A stretch of 9,621 nt of DNA from an uncultured Eubacteriales bacterium (GTDB taxonomy: Bacteria > Bacillota > Clostridia > Oscillospirales > Acutalibacteraceae). Below are positions 1 to 7,200 of this stretch, piece by piece. The notes below the pieces were generated by a model. It was not told the origin of the DNA, searched no databases, and was given only the letters and a program-made list of their open reading frames with translations. The DNA lies in NCBI GenBank assembly GCA_934476025.1, contig CAKSNI010000029.1, positions 1 to 9,621 of the forward strand, given 5' to 3'. A program made the translations under genes and the position numbers. Position 1 is the first letter of the stretch. Every line of letters starts with the position of its first letter.

Positions 1-1
1 G

Positions 2-505
2 CTGCTCGGGTGGTTTATTATCTCCGCCGAACCGGCCGTCGCCGTTCTTGAAAAACAGATTGAAGATGTCAGCGCCGGGGCCATTCCCGGCCGGGTGATT
101 CGCCTCAGCCTTTCGGTGGCGGTGGCGCTTTCCATGGCGCTTTCCATGCTGCGGATTTTAACCGGCATCCCGATTCTGTGGTTTTTGATCCCCGGGTATG
201 CCATCGCCCTGATTCTTTCCTTTTTTGTGCCGGATATTTTCACGGCCATCGCCTTCGACTCGGGCGGTGTGGCCTCCGGCCCGATGACGGCCACCTTTAT
301 GCTGCAGTTTTTCATCGGCGTCTGCTCTGCCGTCGGCGGAAATGTGCTGCAGGATGCCTTCGGCGCGGTGGCCATGGTGGCAATGATGCCCTTGATTTCC
401 ATTCAGACCGTCGGGTTCCTCTGCCGCAAAAAAGCAGCCCGTCCGGCCCCGGCTCCGGCTTACGGAGACCGGGAAATTGTAGAACTGTGGGAGGATGCCG
501 CATGA
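2..505 (+). CDS. DUF1538 family membrane transporter, 3' part (5' end outside window)
   Basis: The last 167 residues are visible and the frame is open to the left edge, so the true start lies outside the window. The fragment opens with the family-like EPAVAVLEKQI segment (visible residues 10-20) before a glycine/proline turn. Hydrophobic membrane segments follow at about residues 36-52, 58-75 and 95-112, then about 120-138. Between them sits the glycine-rich motif DSGGVASGPMT (86-96), highly characteristic of DUF1538 (PF07556). The tail is short, basic then acidic, and cytoplasmic-looking. Known of the family: paired DUF1538 proteins (UmpAB) were reported to act as a Na+(Li+,K+)/H+ antiporter in Halomonas, so cation/proton exchange in the cytoplasmic membrane is plausible but not shown here. 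The stop codon overlaps the start of the downstream P-II-like gene (ATGA), so the two are translationally coupled. Family assignment is firm; substrate is inference. Confidence 0.9.
   Translation: MLGWFIISAEPAVAVLEKQIEDVSAGAIPGRVIRLSLSVAVALSMALSMLRILTGIPILWFLIPGYAIALILSFFVPDIFTAIAFDSGGVASGPMTATFMLQFFIGVCSAVGGNVLQDAFGAVAMVAMMPLISIQTVGFLCRKKAARPAPAPAYGDREIVELWEDAA
489..494 (+). promoter_or_regulatory. Ribosome binding site of the P-II-like gene
   Basis: GGGAGG lies 7 bases before the ATG at 502, inside the last codons of the DUF1538 gene. It fixes the start of the P-II-like protein at 502 rather than at in-frame upstream codons, which would read antisense-like sequence inside the transporter gene. 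Confidence 0.8.
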
Positions 506-1164
506 ATTTTTTAATCAGCGTTTGTCAGCCGGATGCCAAATCCACCCTTCTTTCGATCGCCGGCGAGGCCGGCGCCGCCATGCCGACCGTCCTTTACGGG
601 CGCGGTACCGCCGTTCGCAGCATGTTGGATCTGCTGGGCATTGAAGAAAACGAGCGACGGGTTCTGTTTTGCCTTTGTTCCAAAGAACAAACCGAACAAA
701 TGATCCGTCAAATGAAAGAAAAATTGTTTCTCGGGGTTCCGGGTCACGGCATTGCCGTCGCCCTCCCCGTCAAAAGCATCGCAGGAGGAAAAACCGTGGA
801 ATATCTTACGAACAATCGTCCGGAAACCGTTCCCTACACCCCGAAATGGAACCCGGACTATGAACTGATTGTCGCCATTGCCAACAAGGGCTGCACCGAT
901 ACGGTGATGAACGCCGCCCGGAAAGCCGGTGCCCGGGGAGGCACGGTTCTGCACGGCAAAGGCACCCTCTCCGAAGAACAGCGAAAATTCTTCCGGGTAG
1001 GCCTGGCCGACGAAAAAGAGGTTCTCTTGATTGTTTCCTCCGCCGCACAAAAGGCGGAAATCATGCGCCGGATTTTATGCGATGCCGGCCCCGACAGCGC
1101 CGCCGGAACGGTCGCTTTTTCCCTGCCGATCGGCAGCGTTTCGGGCTTCGGTTTCCCTGATTAA
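502..1164 (+). CDS. P-II-like signalling protein with two tandem P-II-type halves
   Basis: A 220-residue protein starting at the ATG at 502, which overlaps the stop of the transporter gene. It consists of two P-II-like (GlnB-type ferredoxin-fold) halves, about residues 3-96 and 120-217, joined by a linker rich in Pro, Asn and Thr. The halves visibly repeat: TVLYGRGT (29-36) matches TVLHGKGT (148-155), and GIAVALPVKSIAG in the first half matches GTVAFSLPIGSVSG near the C-terminus. A canonical P-II protein is about 112 residues and trimeric, so this is a fused double version. The usual T-loop with its modifiable tyrosine is not apparent, so control by uridylylation is unlikely. Genes of this type commonly sit beside DUF1538 genes. 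The inferred role is cytoplasmic sensing (nucleotide or metabolite) that controls the transporter; a nitrogen role should not be assumed. Fold assignment is good, ligand unknown. Confidence 0.85.
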   Translation: MNFLISVCQPDAKSTLLSIAGEAGAAMPTVLYGRGTAVRSMLDLLGIEENERRVLFCLCSKEQTEQMIRQMKEKLFLGVPGHGIAVALPVKSIAGGKTVEYLTNNRPETVPYTPKWNPDYELIVAIANKGCTDTVMNAARKAGARGGTVLHGKGTLSEEQRKFFRVGLADEKEVLLIVSSAAQKAEIMRRILCDAGPDSAAGTVAFSLPIGSVSGFGFPD

Positions 1165-1270
1165 GGCCGTCCTCCGCTATTTCGGGTTTCCCAATCGGCT
1201 CAATCCGTCGCTGCAAAGCAGCATCTCAGCCCCTTTTTTGGGGGGCAGAAACCAACGGGTTCCCCCCCGG

Positions 1271-1290
1271 GCAGACAGAAGCAGACAGAA
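1271..1290. repeat. Perfect tandem 10-bp direct repeat
   Basis: GCAGACAGAA occurs twice back to back (1271-1280 and 1281-1290). A shorter echo, GCAGAAACC, lies at 1245-1253. No role is evident; local duplication by replication slippage is the simplest explanation. Confidence 0.85.
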
Positions 1291-1318
1291 AAAGAAATTT
1301 TTGAACCGTACAGACGGT

Positions 1319-1359
1319 AAAATTCCCGCCGACTCTTTGAGTTGACGGGTTTTCTTTTT
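1319..1359 (+). terminator. Rho-independent terminator of the DUF1538/P-II operon
   Basis: The stem is CCCG (1325-1328) with CGGG (1346-1349), a C/A mismatch, then CGACT (1330-1334) with AGTTG (1340-1344, one G-T pair). The loop is CTTTG. The T-rich run TTTTCTTTTT (1350-1359) follows directly, and A residues precede the stem. It lies about 160 bases after the P-II-like stop, so the mRNA would carry a fairly long 3' tail. Confidence 0.75.
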
Positions 1360-1511
1360 GTGTTCTGCGAAAAGGCTTTTTCTCTCCCTTTGTCAAAACC
1401 TTGCATTCCCGTCCCCTCCCTCGTCAGAGGAAAGGGTTTCTACAAAAAATTTTCCACGCGGCAGTCCTTCTCTTTTTCTGCCATGGTGATCGATTGTTGG
1501 GTTTTGATAGG

Positions 1512-1560
1512 AAAAAACGCCCCCGGATGCAGGAATGCATCCGGGGGCGTTTGGTTTCTT
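1512..1560 (-). terminator. Strong hairpin terminator for the minus-strand operon, possibly bidirectional
   Basis: A perfect 17-bp stem pairs 1515-1531 with 1536-1552 around a 4-base loop (GGAA on the plus strand, a GNRA-type loop). Read on the minus strand the stem is followed by an uninterrupted T run (six T counting the last three stem bases), as expected of an intrinsic terminator. On the plus strand it is followed by TTTGGTTTCTTT, a weaker tract. It lies 85 bases beyond the stop of the dockerin gene and probably ends transcription of the two-gene operon. Confidence 0.85.
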
Positions 1561-1600
1561 TCCGGGGTTCGGCCCCGGAGAATTTTGAATTTTTCTTTTC
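1561..1600 (+). terminator. Hairpin with T-rich 3' flank, possible weak plus-strand terminator
   Basis: TCCGGGG (1561-1567) pairs with CCCCGGA (1573-1579) around TTCGG. On the plus strand a broken T-rich tract (1583-1600) follows. On the minus strand no T run follows, so there it would be only a stem in the mRNA tail. It may block antisense readthrough into the dockerin gene. Confidence 0.4.
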
Positions 1601-1607
1601 GCAGTCA

Positions 1608-1630
1608 CCGGGCTTTTGGAAAAAGCCCGG
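1608..1630. other. Perfect 10-bp hairpin just after the dockerin gene stop
   Basis: CCGGGCTTTT (1608-1617) pairs exactly with AAAAGCCCGG (1621-1630) around a 3-base loop. It begins 6 bases past the TAA stop of the minus-strand dockerin gene. Neither strand has a T run after it, so it is not a canonical intrinsic terminator. It could protect the 3' end of the mRNA or simply be terminator-like remnant sequence. Confidence 0.6.
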
Positions 1631-1636
1631 GAGAAA

Positions 1637-4192
1637 TTACCCTACCCGACCGGACAGCCGACGGTAAAGCAAAACCAGATCAACCGCATCGACCCGGCCA
1701 TCGCCGTTGACATCGGCCTGATCGTTAAGTAGTACCGGATATCCGGCCAGATACTTCTTCAGCCGGGCCAGGTCAGCCGAATCGGCCGAACCGTCCCCGT
1801 TGGCATCTCCGCCGGGGCTGATGGCGACCGCCTCCATGCCGGCATACACCGTAAGATCGGCATTCAGCGTCGTTGCCTGGAACAGGTTCACGCATTCGGG
1901 GTCGGTATACCATCCGACGAAGGTAAACCCGATTTTTTCCGGATTTTCCGGCAGAACCAGCGTTTCGCCGGGCAGAGCGTACACGATATGCAGCCGATAA
2001 CCGTAGGCCGTCGCGTCCAGTGTCAGCCGATAGGGCTGCGCCGAACAGGCTTTCAGGGAAACATCATCGATATACACCCTTCCCGCGGAAGCCCCTTCCA
2101 CCGACAGACAAACCCAGTTTTCTGCCGAATTCTGCGGGATTTCGAGGTACAGTTCGGCGGTTTTCCAGCTGCCGTCCTCCTGCGGATACAGAGTAATCGT
2201 ATCGGGGCCGGGGGTGAGCGAATCGGTTTTATCGCTGCCCGTGCGGGCCACCGTCAGGCTGGCCGGAGCGGTCAGGCCGTCGGTTAAATAGGAGAACCGA
2301 ACCAGTACCCGTTGTGCATCGGTCTGCAGAATCGCCGCGGTGTGGGAGGCGGATTCCTCCCCGGCAAGATCGAACCGCAGGGAGGCGTTTCCGCTTTTGG
2401 CGCGGGCCGAAGTCACCGAAACCCCGGCGGGACAAAGCCGGGCGTTGCCCGAAAAAGCATAATTTTCAAATCCGGCCGTATCGGTAAACCGGACATACCG
2501 GGTTTTCCCGAACCAGGACTCATGGATCTGCGAATCGGGCACCCGAACGGTGCAGGCCGCATCCTCATAAATGCCTTCGATATCCCGGCCGCCGTTTTCT
2601 ACCGGCAGATCAGCTGTCGAATCTCCGACCGCCGCAAATACGGTAGCCGTAGTGGAACCGAAAACGCTTCCCTGCTTCATTTCCAGGGTAAAGGAGCTAT
2701 AGTTGTCGCATTCGCGCACTTGAATATCATCCAGGTACACCACGGTTTCCTCATCATTCGCCGCATGGATGTGCAGCCCGAGATAGGTGCCTCCGGCCGA
2801 AAGATCCGTTGTGGCATAAACCGTTGCTTTTTGCCAGCGGCCGTTGCCCACGGCGGTAATCCCCGATTCCGAATAGCCCCGCAGCGCGGTATTCACCGTA
2901 TTCCCGAAAGTCGCGGGATAGGCGACAAAACCGCTGCCTTTTTCTACCCGGTACCAAAACGAAATGGCGTATTTTTTGCCGTTTTCGGCCTGGCGGAGGG
3001 AAAAGACATTGGATTCATCGGTCCGCCCGTCCCGGCCGGCCGTATAGGTGTATTTCATGGATTTATCACCGGAAAAAGCGTGTTCGTCACTCACGGTAAA
3101 ACAATCCTTGACGGTTTTTCCGTCGGCGGTGGCCGAAGTATACCCTTCAAATCCGAAACGATCGTGGCTGTACCCGGCATACAGTTTGGCGCCGTCCTGC
3201 CAGGCGGCAAAGGTACGGGTGTCCGCCGGAACCGTGCAGCGGCCGTCGCGGTACCATCCGGTAAAATCCCAGCCGAATCGGGAGGGATTCTGCAGATTCA
3301 TCGCTTCGCCGCCGAAGCCGGTCAGCGTTTCCGGGCCGGTATAGGTGCCGCTTCCGTCATACAGCGTAACGGTAATCTGTTTTTGAACCCGGATGTTATC
3401 CAGATACCCCCGGAAGCCGGTAAATTTGTTGGTGTAAAAAACCAAAAACGGCGCATTGGTGACGGAATCCACATCCCCGAACTGCCCGGTGGTAAAGGTG
3501 TAGGAGGCATGATACCACGAACCGGTTTTCCGCTGTTTTCCGTGATCCCCGGTATAGGTGCCGTTCGAATTGGTATTCGGCCGGTAAGAAACGAATTTTT
3601 CTACCGTGGTAACCGGCTGATTCAGTTTGCACAGCTCGTTGCTGTTGGTTTCCCGATAGCCATACCCAAAGGACATGACATCCTCCAGGGTATCCTTGAA
3701 TTCATACTGCTGACCGGAAGCCGGATCGGTCACGGTGCCGCGGTAATGGGTCGAAAGAACCAGATAATCGAATTCTACCCGATAGGTCGTATTGCTTTCA
3801 AGAATCAGCGGTTCCACCCCGTTGTCGGTGGTTCGATTCATCACCGAACCGCCGCCGGTTCCCCAGGTGTTATACGAATTTTTTTCCGCGGCCAGAACCT
3901 TGGTGCTGTCATTAAGAACCGATTCCGGCTCCCCGGTCGCGTGCATCACCGGATTGTTCCGAGAAGCCTCAAAGCCCCAGCCGCCGGTATAATAGGAAAC
4001 GGTTTTTGCGTGCCCGTATTCAAAACTGGATTGGTTGGCGGAATGCACATATCCGCAGCCAGGTTCAAAATCGAACACCGCCGATAAGGTTTCATCCCGA
4101 TCCATCTCTTCGATCGTCACAGCCGAAGCCGGGCAGAGGGAAAGCGAGAGGATAAGAGCTGCCGTCAACAGCAGACTGATACATTTTTTCAT
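1637..4192 (-). CDS. Secreted dockerin protein with CBM-like and B-type repeat modules
   Basis: An 851-residue exported protein with no catalytic domain I can recognise. Residues 1-24 form a signal peptide: MKK, a long hydrophobic core, then PASA with cleavage expected before V25. Three units follow, each a carbohydrate-binding-like beta-sandwich plus a Listeria-Bacteroides/InlB B-type repeat: about 38-271 + 272-341, 345-495 + 496-569, and 570-718 + 719-788. The sandwiches end in YLDN or YxDD signatures (GYLDNIRV, VYLDDIQV, VYIDDVSL), typical of CBM4/9-like folds. The repeats show GWDFTGWYRD (first) and GFTFVGWYTD (third); the second is degenerate. Residues 794-851 are a type I dockerin. The start at 4192 is fixed by a strong ribosome binding site, 14 bases after the stop of the GH16 gene, so the two form an operon. 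Likely role: an accessory binding or targeting subunit held by a cohesin encoded elsewhere. Ligand unknown. Confidence 0.9.
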   Translation of the reverse strand: MKKCISLLLTAALILSLSLCPASAVTIEEMDRDETLSAVFDFEPGCGYVHSANQSSFEYGHAKTVSYYTGGWGFEASRNNPVMHATGEPESVLNDSTKVLAAEKNSYNTWGTGGGSVMNRTTDNGVEPLILESNTTYRVEFDYLVLSTHYRGTVTDPASGQQYEFKDTLEDVMSFGYGYRETNSNELCKLNQPVTTVEKFVSYRPNTNSNGTYTGDHGKQRKTGSWYHASYTFTTGQFGDVDSVTNAPFLVFYTNKFTGFRGYLDNIRVQKQITVTLYDGSGTYTGPETLTGFGGEAMNLQNPSRFGWDFTGWYRDGRCTVPADTRTFAAWQDGAKLYAGYSHDRFGFEGYTSATADGKTVKDCFTVSDEHAFSGDKSMKYTYTAGRDGRTDESNVFSLRQAENGKKYAISFWYRVEKGSGFVAYPATFGNTVNTALRGYSESGITAVGNGRWQKATVYATTDLSAGGTYLGLHIHAANDEETVVYLDDIQVRECDNYSSFTLEMKQGSVFGSTTATVFAAVGDSTADLPVENGGRDIEGIYEDAACTVRVPDSQIHESWFGKTRYVRFTDTAGFENYAFSGNARLCPAGVSVTSARAKSGNASLRFDLAGEESASHTAAILQTDAQRVLVRFSYLTDGLTAPASLTVARTGSDKTDSLTPGPDTITLYPQEDGSWKTAELYLEIPQNSAENWVCLSVEGASAGRVYIDDVSLKACSAQPYRLTLDATAYGYRLHIVYALPGETLVLPENPEKIGFTFVGWYTDPECVNLFQATTLNADLTVYAGMEAVAISPGGDANGDGSADSADLARLKKYLAGYPVLLNDQADVNGDGRVDAVDLVLLYRRLSGRVG
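1640..1813 (-). other. Type I dockerin domain (part of the 851-residue protein)
   Basis: Residues 794-851 hold two 22-residue F-hand calcium repeats, starting at D796 (DANGDGSADSAD) and D827 (DVNGDGRVDAVD). Both keep all five ligand positions (1, 3, 5, 9 and 12 = D, N, D, D, D). Each continues into a Leu-rich helix ending in Gly (KKYLAG, YRRLSG). A 9-residue linker separates the repeats. Dockerins bind cohesins on scaffoldins or cell-surface anchors; no cohesin is encoded in this window. The residues usually read as recognition positions differ between the repeats: SA and KK in the first, AV and YR in the second. Confidence 0.93.
1829..4120 (-). repeat. Three CBM-like/B-type repeat units in the dockerin protein
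   Basis: Protein-level repeats, diverged at the DNA level. The sandwich units recur with segments such as YRVEFDYLVL, YAISFWYRVE and VLVRFSYLTD in the centre and a closing V/YxDD/N strand. Each is followed by a B-type repeat beginning with a short strand and normally containing G-x-x-F-x-GWY. The first sandwich (about 234 residues) is much larger than the other two (about 150) and has Asn/Thr/Gly-rich insertions. The second B repeat has lost the GWY core (IEGIYEDAACTV instead). Confidence 0.75.
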
Positions 4193-4196
4193 ACTG

Positions 4197-4205
4197 TTTC
4201 CTCCC
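4197..4205 (-). promoter_or_regulatory. Ribosome binding site of the dockerin gene
   Basis: On the minus strand GGGAGGAAA lies within the 14-base gap after the GH16 gene stop, with GGAGG ending 7 bases before the ATG at 4192. The placement immediately after the upstream stop supports co-transcription and translation of the two genes. No promoter fits in this gap. Confidence 0.85.
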
Positions 4206-4206
4206 G

Positions 4207-7200
4207 TTACTGCCCCGCAAAGCGGAGAACCGATCCGTCATCCGTTACCTGATAGAGCCGTACCCAATCGGTCAGCGTTTCATAATAATCCCCGTGAATA
4301 TCCGGATCATATGCTACGCCGTAGGTCGGGCTGGCAATGCCGCCGCCCATAATCAGATAGTTGGCCATGCGTTCAAAATAAGTTGAATCGTTTTGGTATC
4401 TATAGTACTTCACCCCGTCAAAGGCAAAGCTGACCCCATCGTTTTCCCAGAACATGGTATACACATGGTAATCATCATAAATGGAGGTTTCATCGCTGTC
4501 GGGAACATAATTGAAGTGACGGGCATCGGCGGCGCTCACCCCGTCCAGAGAACTGTGCCCCAGTATTTTCTTGGCCGCACTCCACCAATAATGGACATTG
4601 GAGGCCACCCGGTTATTCTGAGCAAAATTTTCCAGCAGGTCATATTCCGTCATGGAGCCGCGTTCTTCCCGACCGAACAGACGCCGGAAACCATCCCGCT
4701 CCACTCCCCCACCGTTCATCCACAAAGCATGGCTGACCGGCGGTTCGGAAACCTTGACCTTGAATTCCAGCATTCCGTACTGGTAAATCATTTTCCAATA
4801 GGAGGAAACCTGACTGGACCAGAAATCGGTGCCGTCTTCCAAGCGCCCGCTGGTTAATACCAGGTCGCCGTCCCGGGTAAAGACCGGTTTCACGGTTTTG
4901 CCGGTATAGGTTTTCACTTCTTCGCTTTCCACCGAAGTACGGTAGACCTTTCCGCCGAAAAGGCTTTCGCTGTAGGTTCCTTTTTCGTCGGCATACCAGC
5001 CCCAAACCGATTCATCCACCGTGGGAGCGTCAAATTCGTCATGGAAGGTCATCCGGTAGTTGGCGGAAGACGGAACATACAGCCCGGTTTTTTCATACCC
5101 GCTTACCAGATCAACTCCGCAGGAGAGTTCGTCTTTGCTCCTGAGAATCTGAAGGAATTCATCCACCGCGGCCCGGGTTGCCAGATCGCTGCCGCCCAAC
5201 AGCACCACTTTGGTGCCCGAAACGGAAATGACATATTCGTTTTCACCCATTCCCGTCACGGCTTCGCTTTGCGCCCGGTTGGTGGGGCCGACGAGAATCT
5301 CATAATCGGTTTCTTCGGCCTTGTCGGTGGTGCGGGTCAGGGAATAGCCCTTGCTTGCGGCATAATCGACCAGTTCTTCGATTTTCTGCCCGTAAATATA
5401 CGGCATGATTTTCGGATGAACCACCGTATACCGCCCGAAGGAAACCCCGGCAAGGGTATGTTCTGTTTTATCGGTTTTTCCTTCTACCCGTTCAACCCCG
5501 GCTTTCACCGTGGCGGCGCGATCGGCCGAATACAGGGTAATCACCCGGCCGCTTCCGTTTTTGAGTTTCACATAGCCTTTGGCCGAAGTCGGGCGGGCAT
5601 CCCGGAGGGTGTATCCGGTAATATAGCCGCTGAATACCACCCGGCCGGCAAGGGCATCGTAATCCCAGAAATTCGAGAATCCGTAGGTGCGGCTGCGAAG
5701 GGCATAGCCGCTGCGTTTTGCATTCTGCAGGGTCATCGGCAGCACCGTAACAGAACCGTTTTCCGCCACCCCGGTTTTCCGGTTGATGGCATTTTTAAAG
5801 ATAATTCCCCGTTCAATCAGGGTATAGGTTTCCCCGTCAACGGACATCTGAACGATATTGCTGCTTTCATAAGAGAAATAGAACCGCATGGCCTGATTTC
5901 CGGCCGCTTCGGCGGCATCCGCCGTCAGCACCGAGCTGCCGTCCCGATACAGTGCATCAATGGCCTTTACACGAACAGAATCCAACCGGATGCTTCCGGC
6001 TTCCGGTGCGCACAGCGCGAGATACAGCATATTCCCGAAACGGACAGAGGCGTTCTCGCTGAGATCCTGTTCGACATTTTCATCATCGGCAATCCGGGCG
6101 GTAAAATCGGTGGTCAAATACACCGTGGCCGTATGCCACTGCCCGTCGGCCTCGCCTTCGGAAACAGTATAACCGGTTCCTTCGTCCTCATAACGGGTAG
6201 CCAGTTCCCCGGCGTTCATCCGGTCGGCCGTCACCAGGTTCAGGCGCATTCCGGGCGTTTGGGTCTGATACCGGAAGTCCACCCGGTAGCTGACCTCGTT
6301 TTCCAGGGTGCCGAACCGCAGCAGCGCTGTTTCATTCGCCTGCGCAGCGGTAAAGGCAGCCTCCCCGTTTTCAATCTTTACCGAAGGAGAAAATACTGCC
6401 GGATCATGGCTTTCATAGGTATATCCCGAAAAATCTTCCATCCCCTGATCAAACCCGGCATACACATAGGTGATTCCGGCTTGCTGAGTGGAACCGGTAT
6501 AGGGAACCGTACACTGCGGATCGGTAAACCATCCGGTAAAAGAAGCCCCCTGCGCTTTGGGAATCCGGGTTTCCGGCGCTACCGGCTGCCCGATTTCACT
6601 TTCCGTATAGAAAGCCGCTTCCCCGTTTTGACCCAAAAAGGCTGTTACGCCACAACCGCTCGAAATATCGGTAATATCCACATTATCAAAGAAAATTTCA
6701 CATTCCGAAAGTTCCGTCTGATTGACGGTAAGGAACAACCCGATCGACGAATCGTTTACAAAATCGGTAGTTAGATACACCGTCGCCCGTTTCCAGCCGT
6801 CCCCGACTTCCCCGGAATACACCGTGTAGGTTGCTTCATCATAATCGGTAATAAAGGCCCACCGGTTTGCTTTATTGGCCGACAGGAATTTGAGCTTGAC
6901 ATCGCTCCGGGCAGTTTTGAGTTTATAGGAGAAATCAATCCGATAGGTGGTATGATCGTCTACAAAAGCCAACCCTGCCGCATTATTGGAGGTCTGCTCA
7001 TAAGCATCGGCCGGATGATAGGTGTATTTTAAGGAAACACCTTCTACCGCTTCTTCGGAAGAAATTTCAAAATCATCCCCGAAGGCATATTTCGAAGTGC
7101 TGATATAGTTTGAATACAAATAGTTATCAAAACCGACGGTTTTCAGTTTCCACCGGGCAAACCGAACGGATACCAAATCCTGCGGATATACCATTTCGGC

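Larger units (their letters stand above)
1165..1636. other. Convergent intergenic region, no gene seen
   Basis: These 472 bases separate the stop of the plus-strand P-II-like gene from the stop of the minus-strand dockerin gene. No open frame here has a ribosome binding site or a recognisable product. The region is AT-richer than its flanks and carries several hairpins and short homopolymer runs (listed separately). Small hairpins are also present at 1210-1222 (GCTGC/GCAGC, loop AAA) and 1229-1246 (GCCCC, six T, then six G and a C). No promoter is convincing on either strand. Confidence 0.8.

Noticed and set aside
178..501. In-frame extension of the P-II-like protein upstream to 178
   Set aside because: The extension overlaps the DUF1538 coding region out of frame and translates to Arg/Cys/Gly-rich noise. 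The start at 502 has a good ribosome binding site and begins exactly at the P-II fold.
1342..1710. Small plus-strand open frames in the convergent gap
   Set aside because: They run through terminator hairpins, have no ribosome binding site and give no recognisable protein.
2312..4087. Long open frame (591 codons) on the plus strand, antisense to the dockerin gene
   Set aside because: It mirrors the coding frame of a gene with clear signal peptide, modules and dockerin. Its translation is low-complexity, rich in Gly, Arg, Ile and Phe with no motif, and no convincing ribosome binding site was noted.
4121..4192. Lipoprotein signal in the dockerin protein (Cys at residue 20)
   Set aside because: The residues before the Cys are LSL, lacking the small residue required at -1 of a lipobox. 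A PASA signal peptidase I site four residues later fits better.
5041..6774. Long open frame (577 codons) on the plus strand, antisense to the giant GH16 gene
   Set aside because: It is a shadow of codon bias in the minus-strand gene, which has recognisable domains throughout. The translated product shows no family features.
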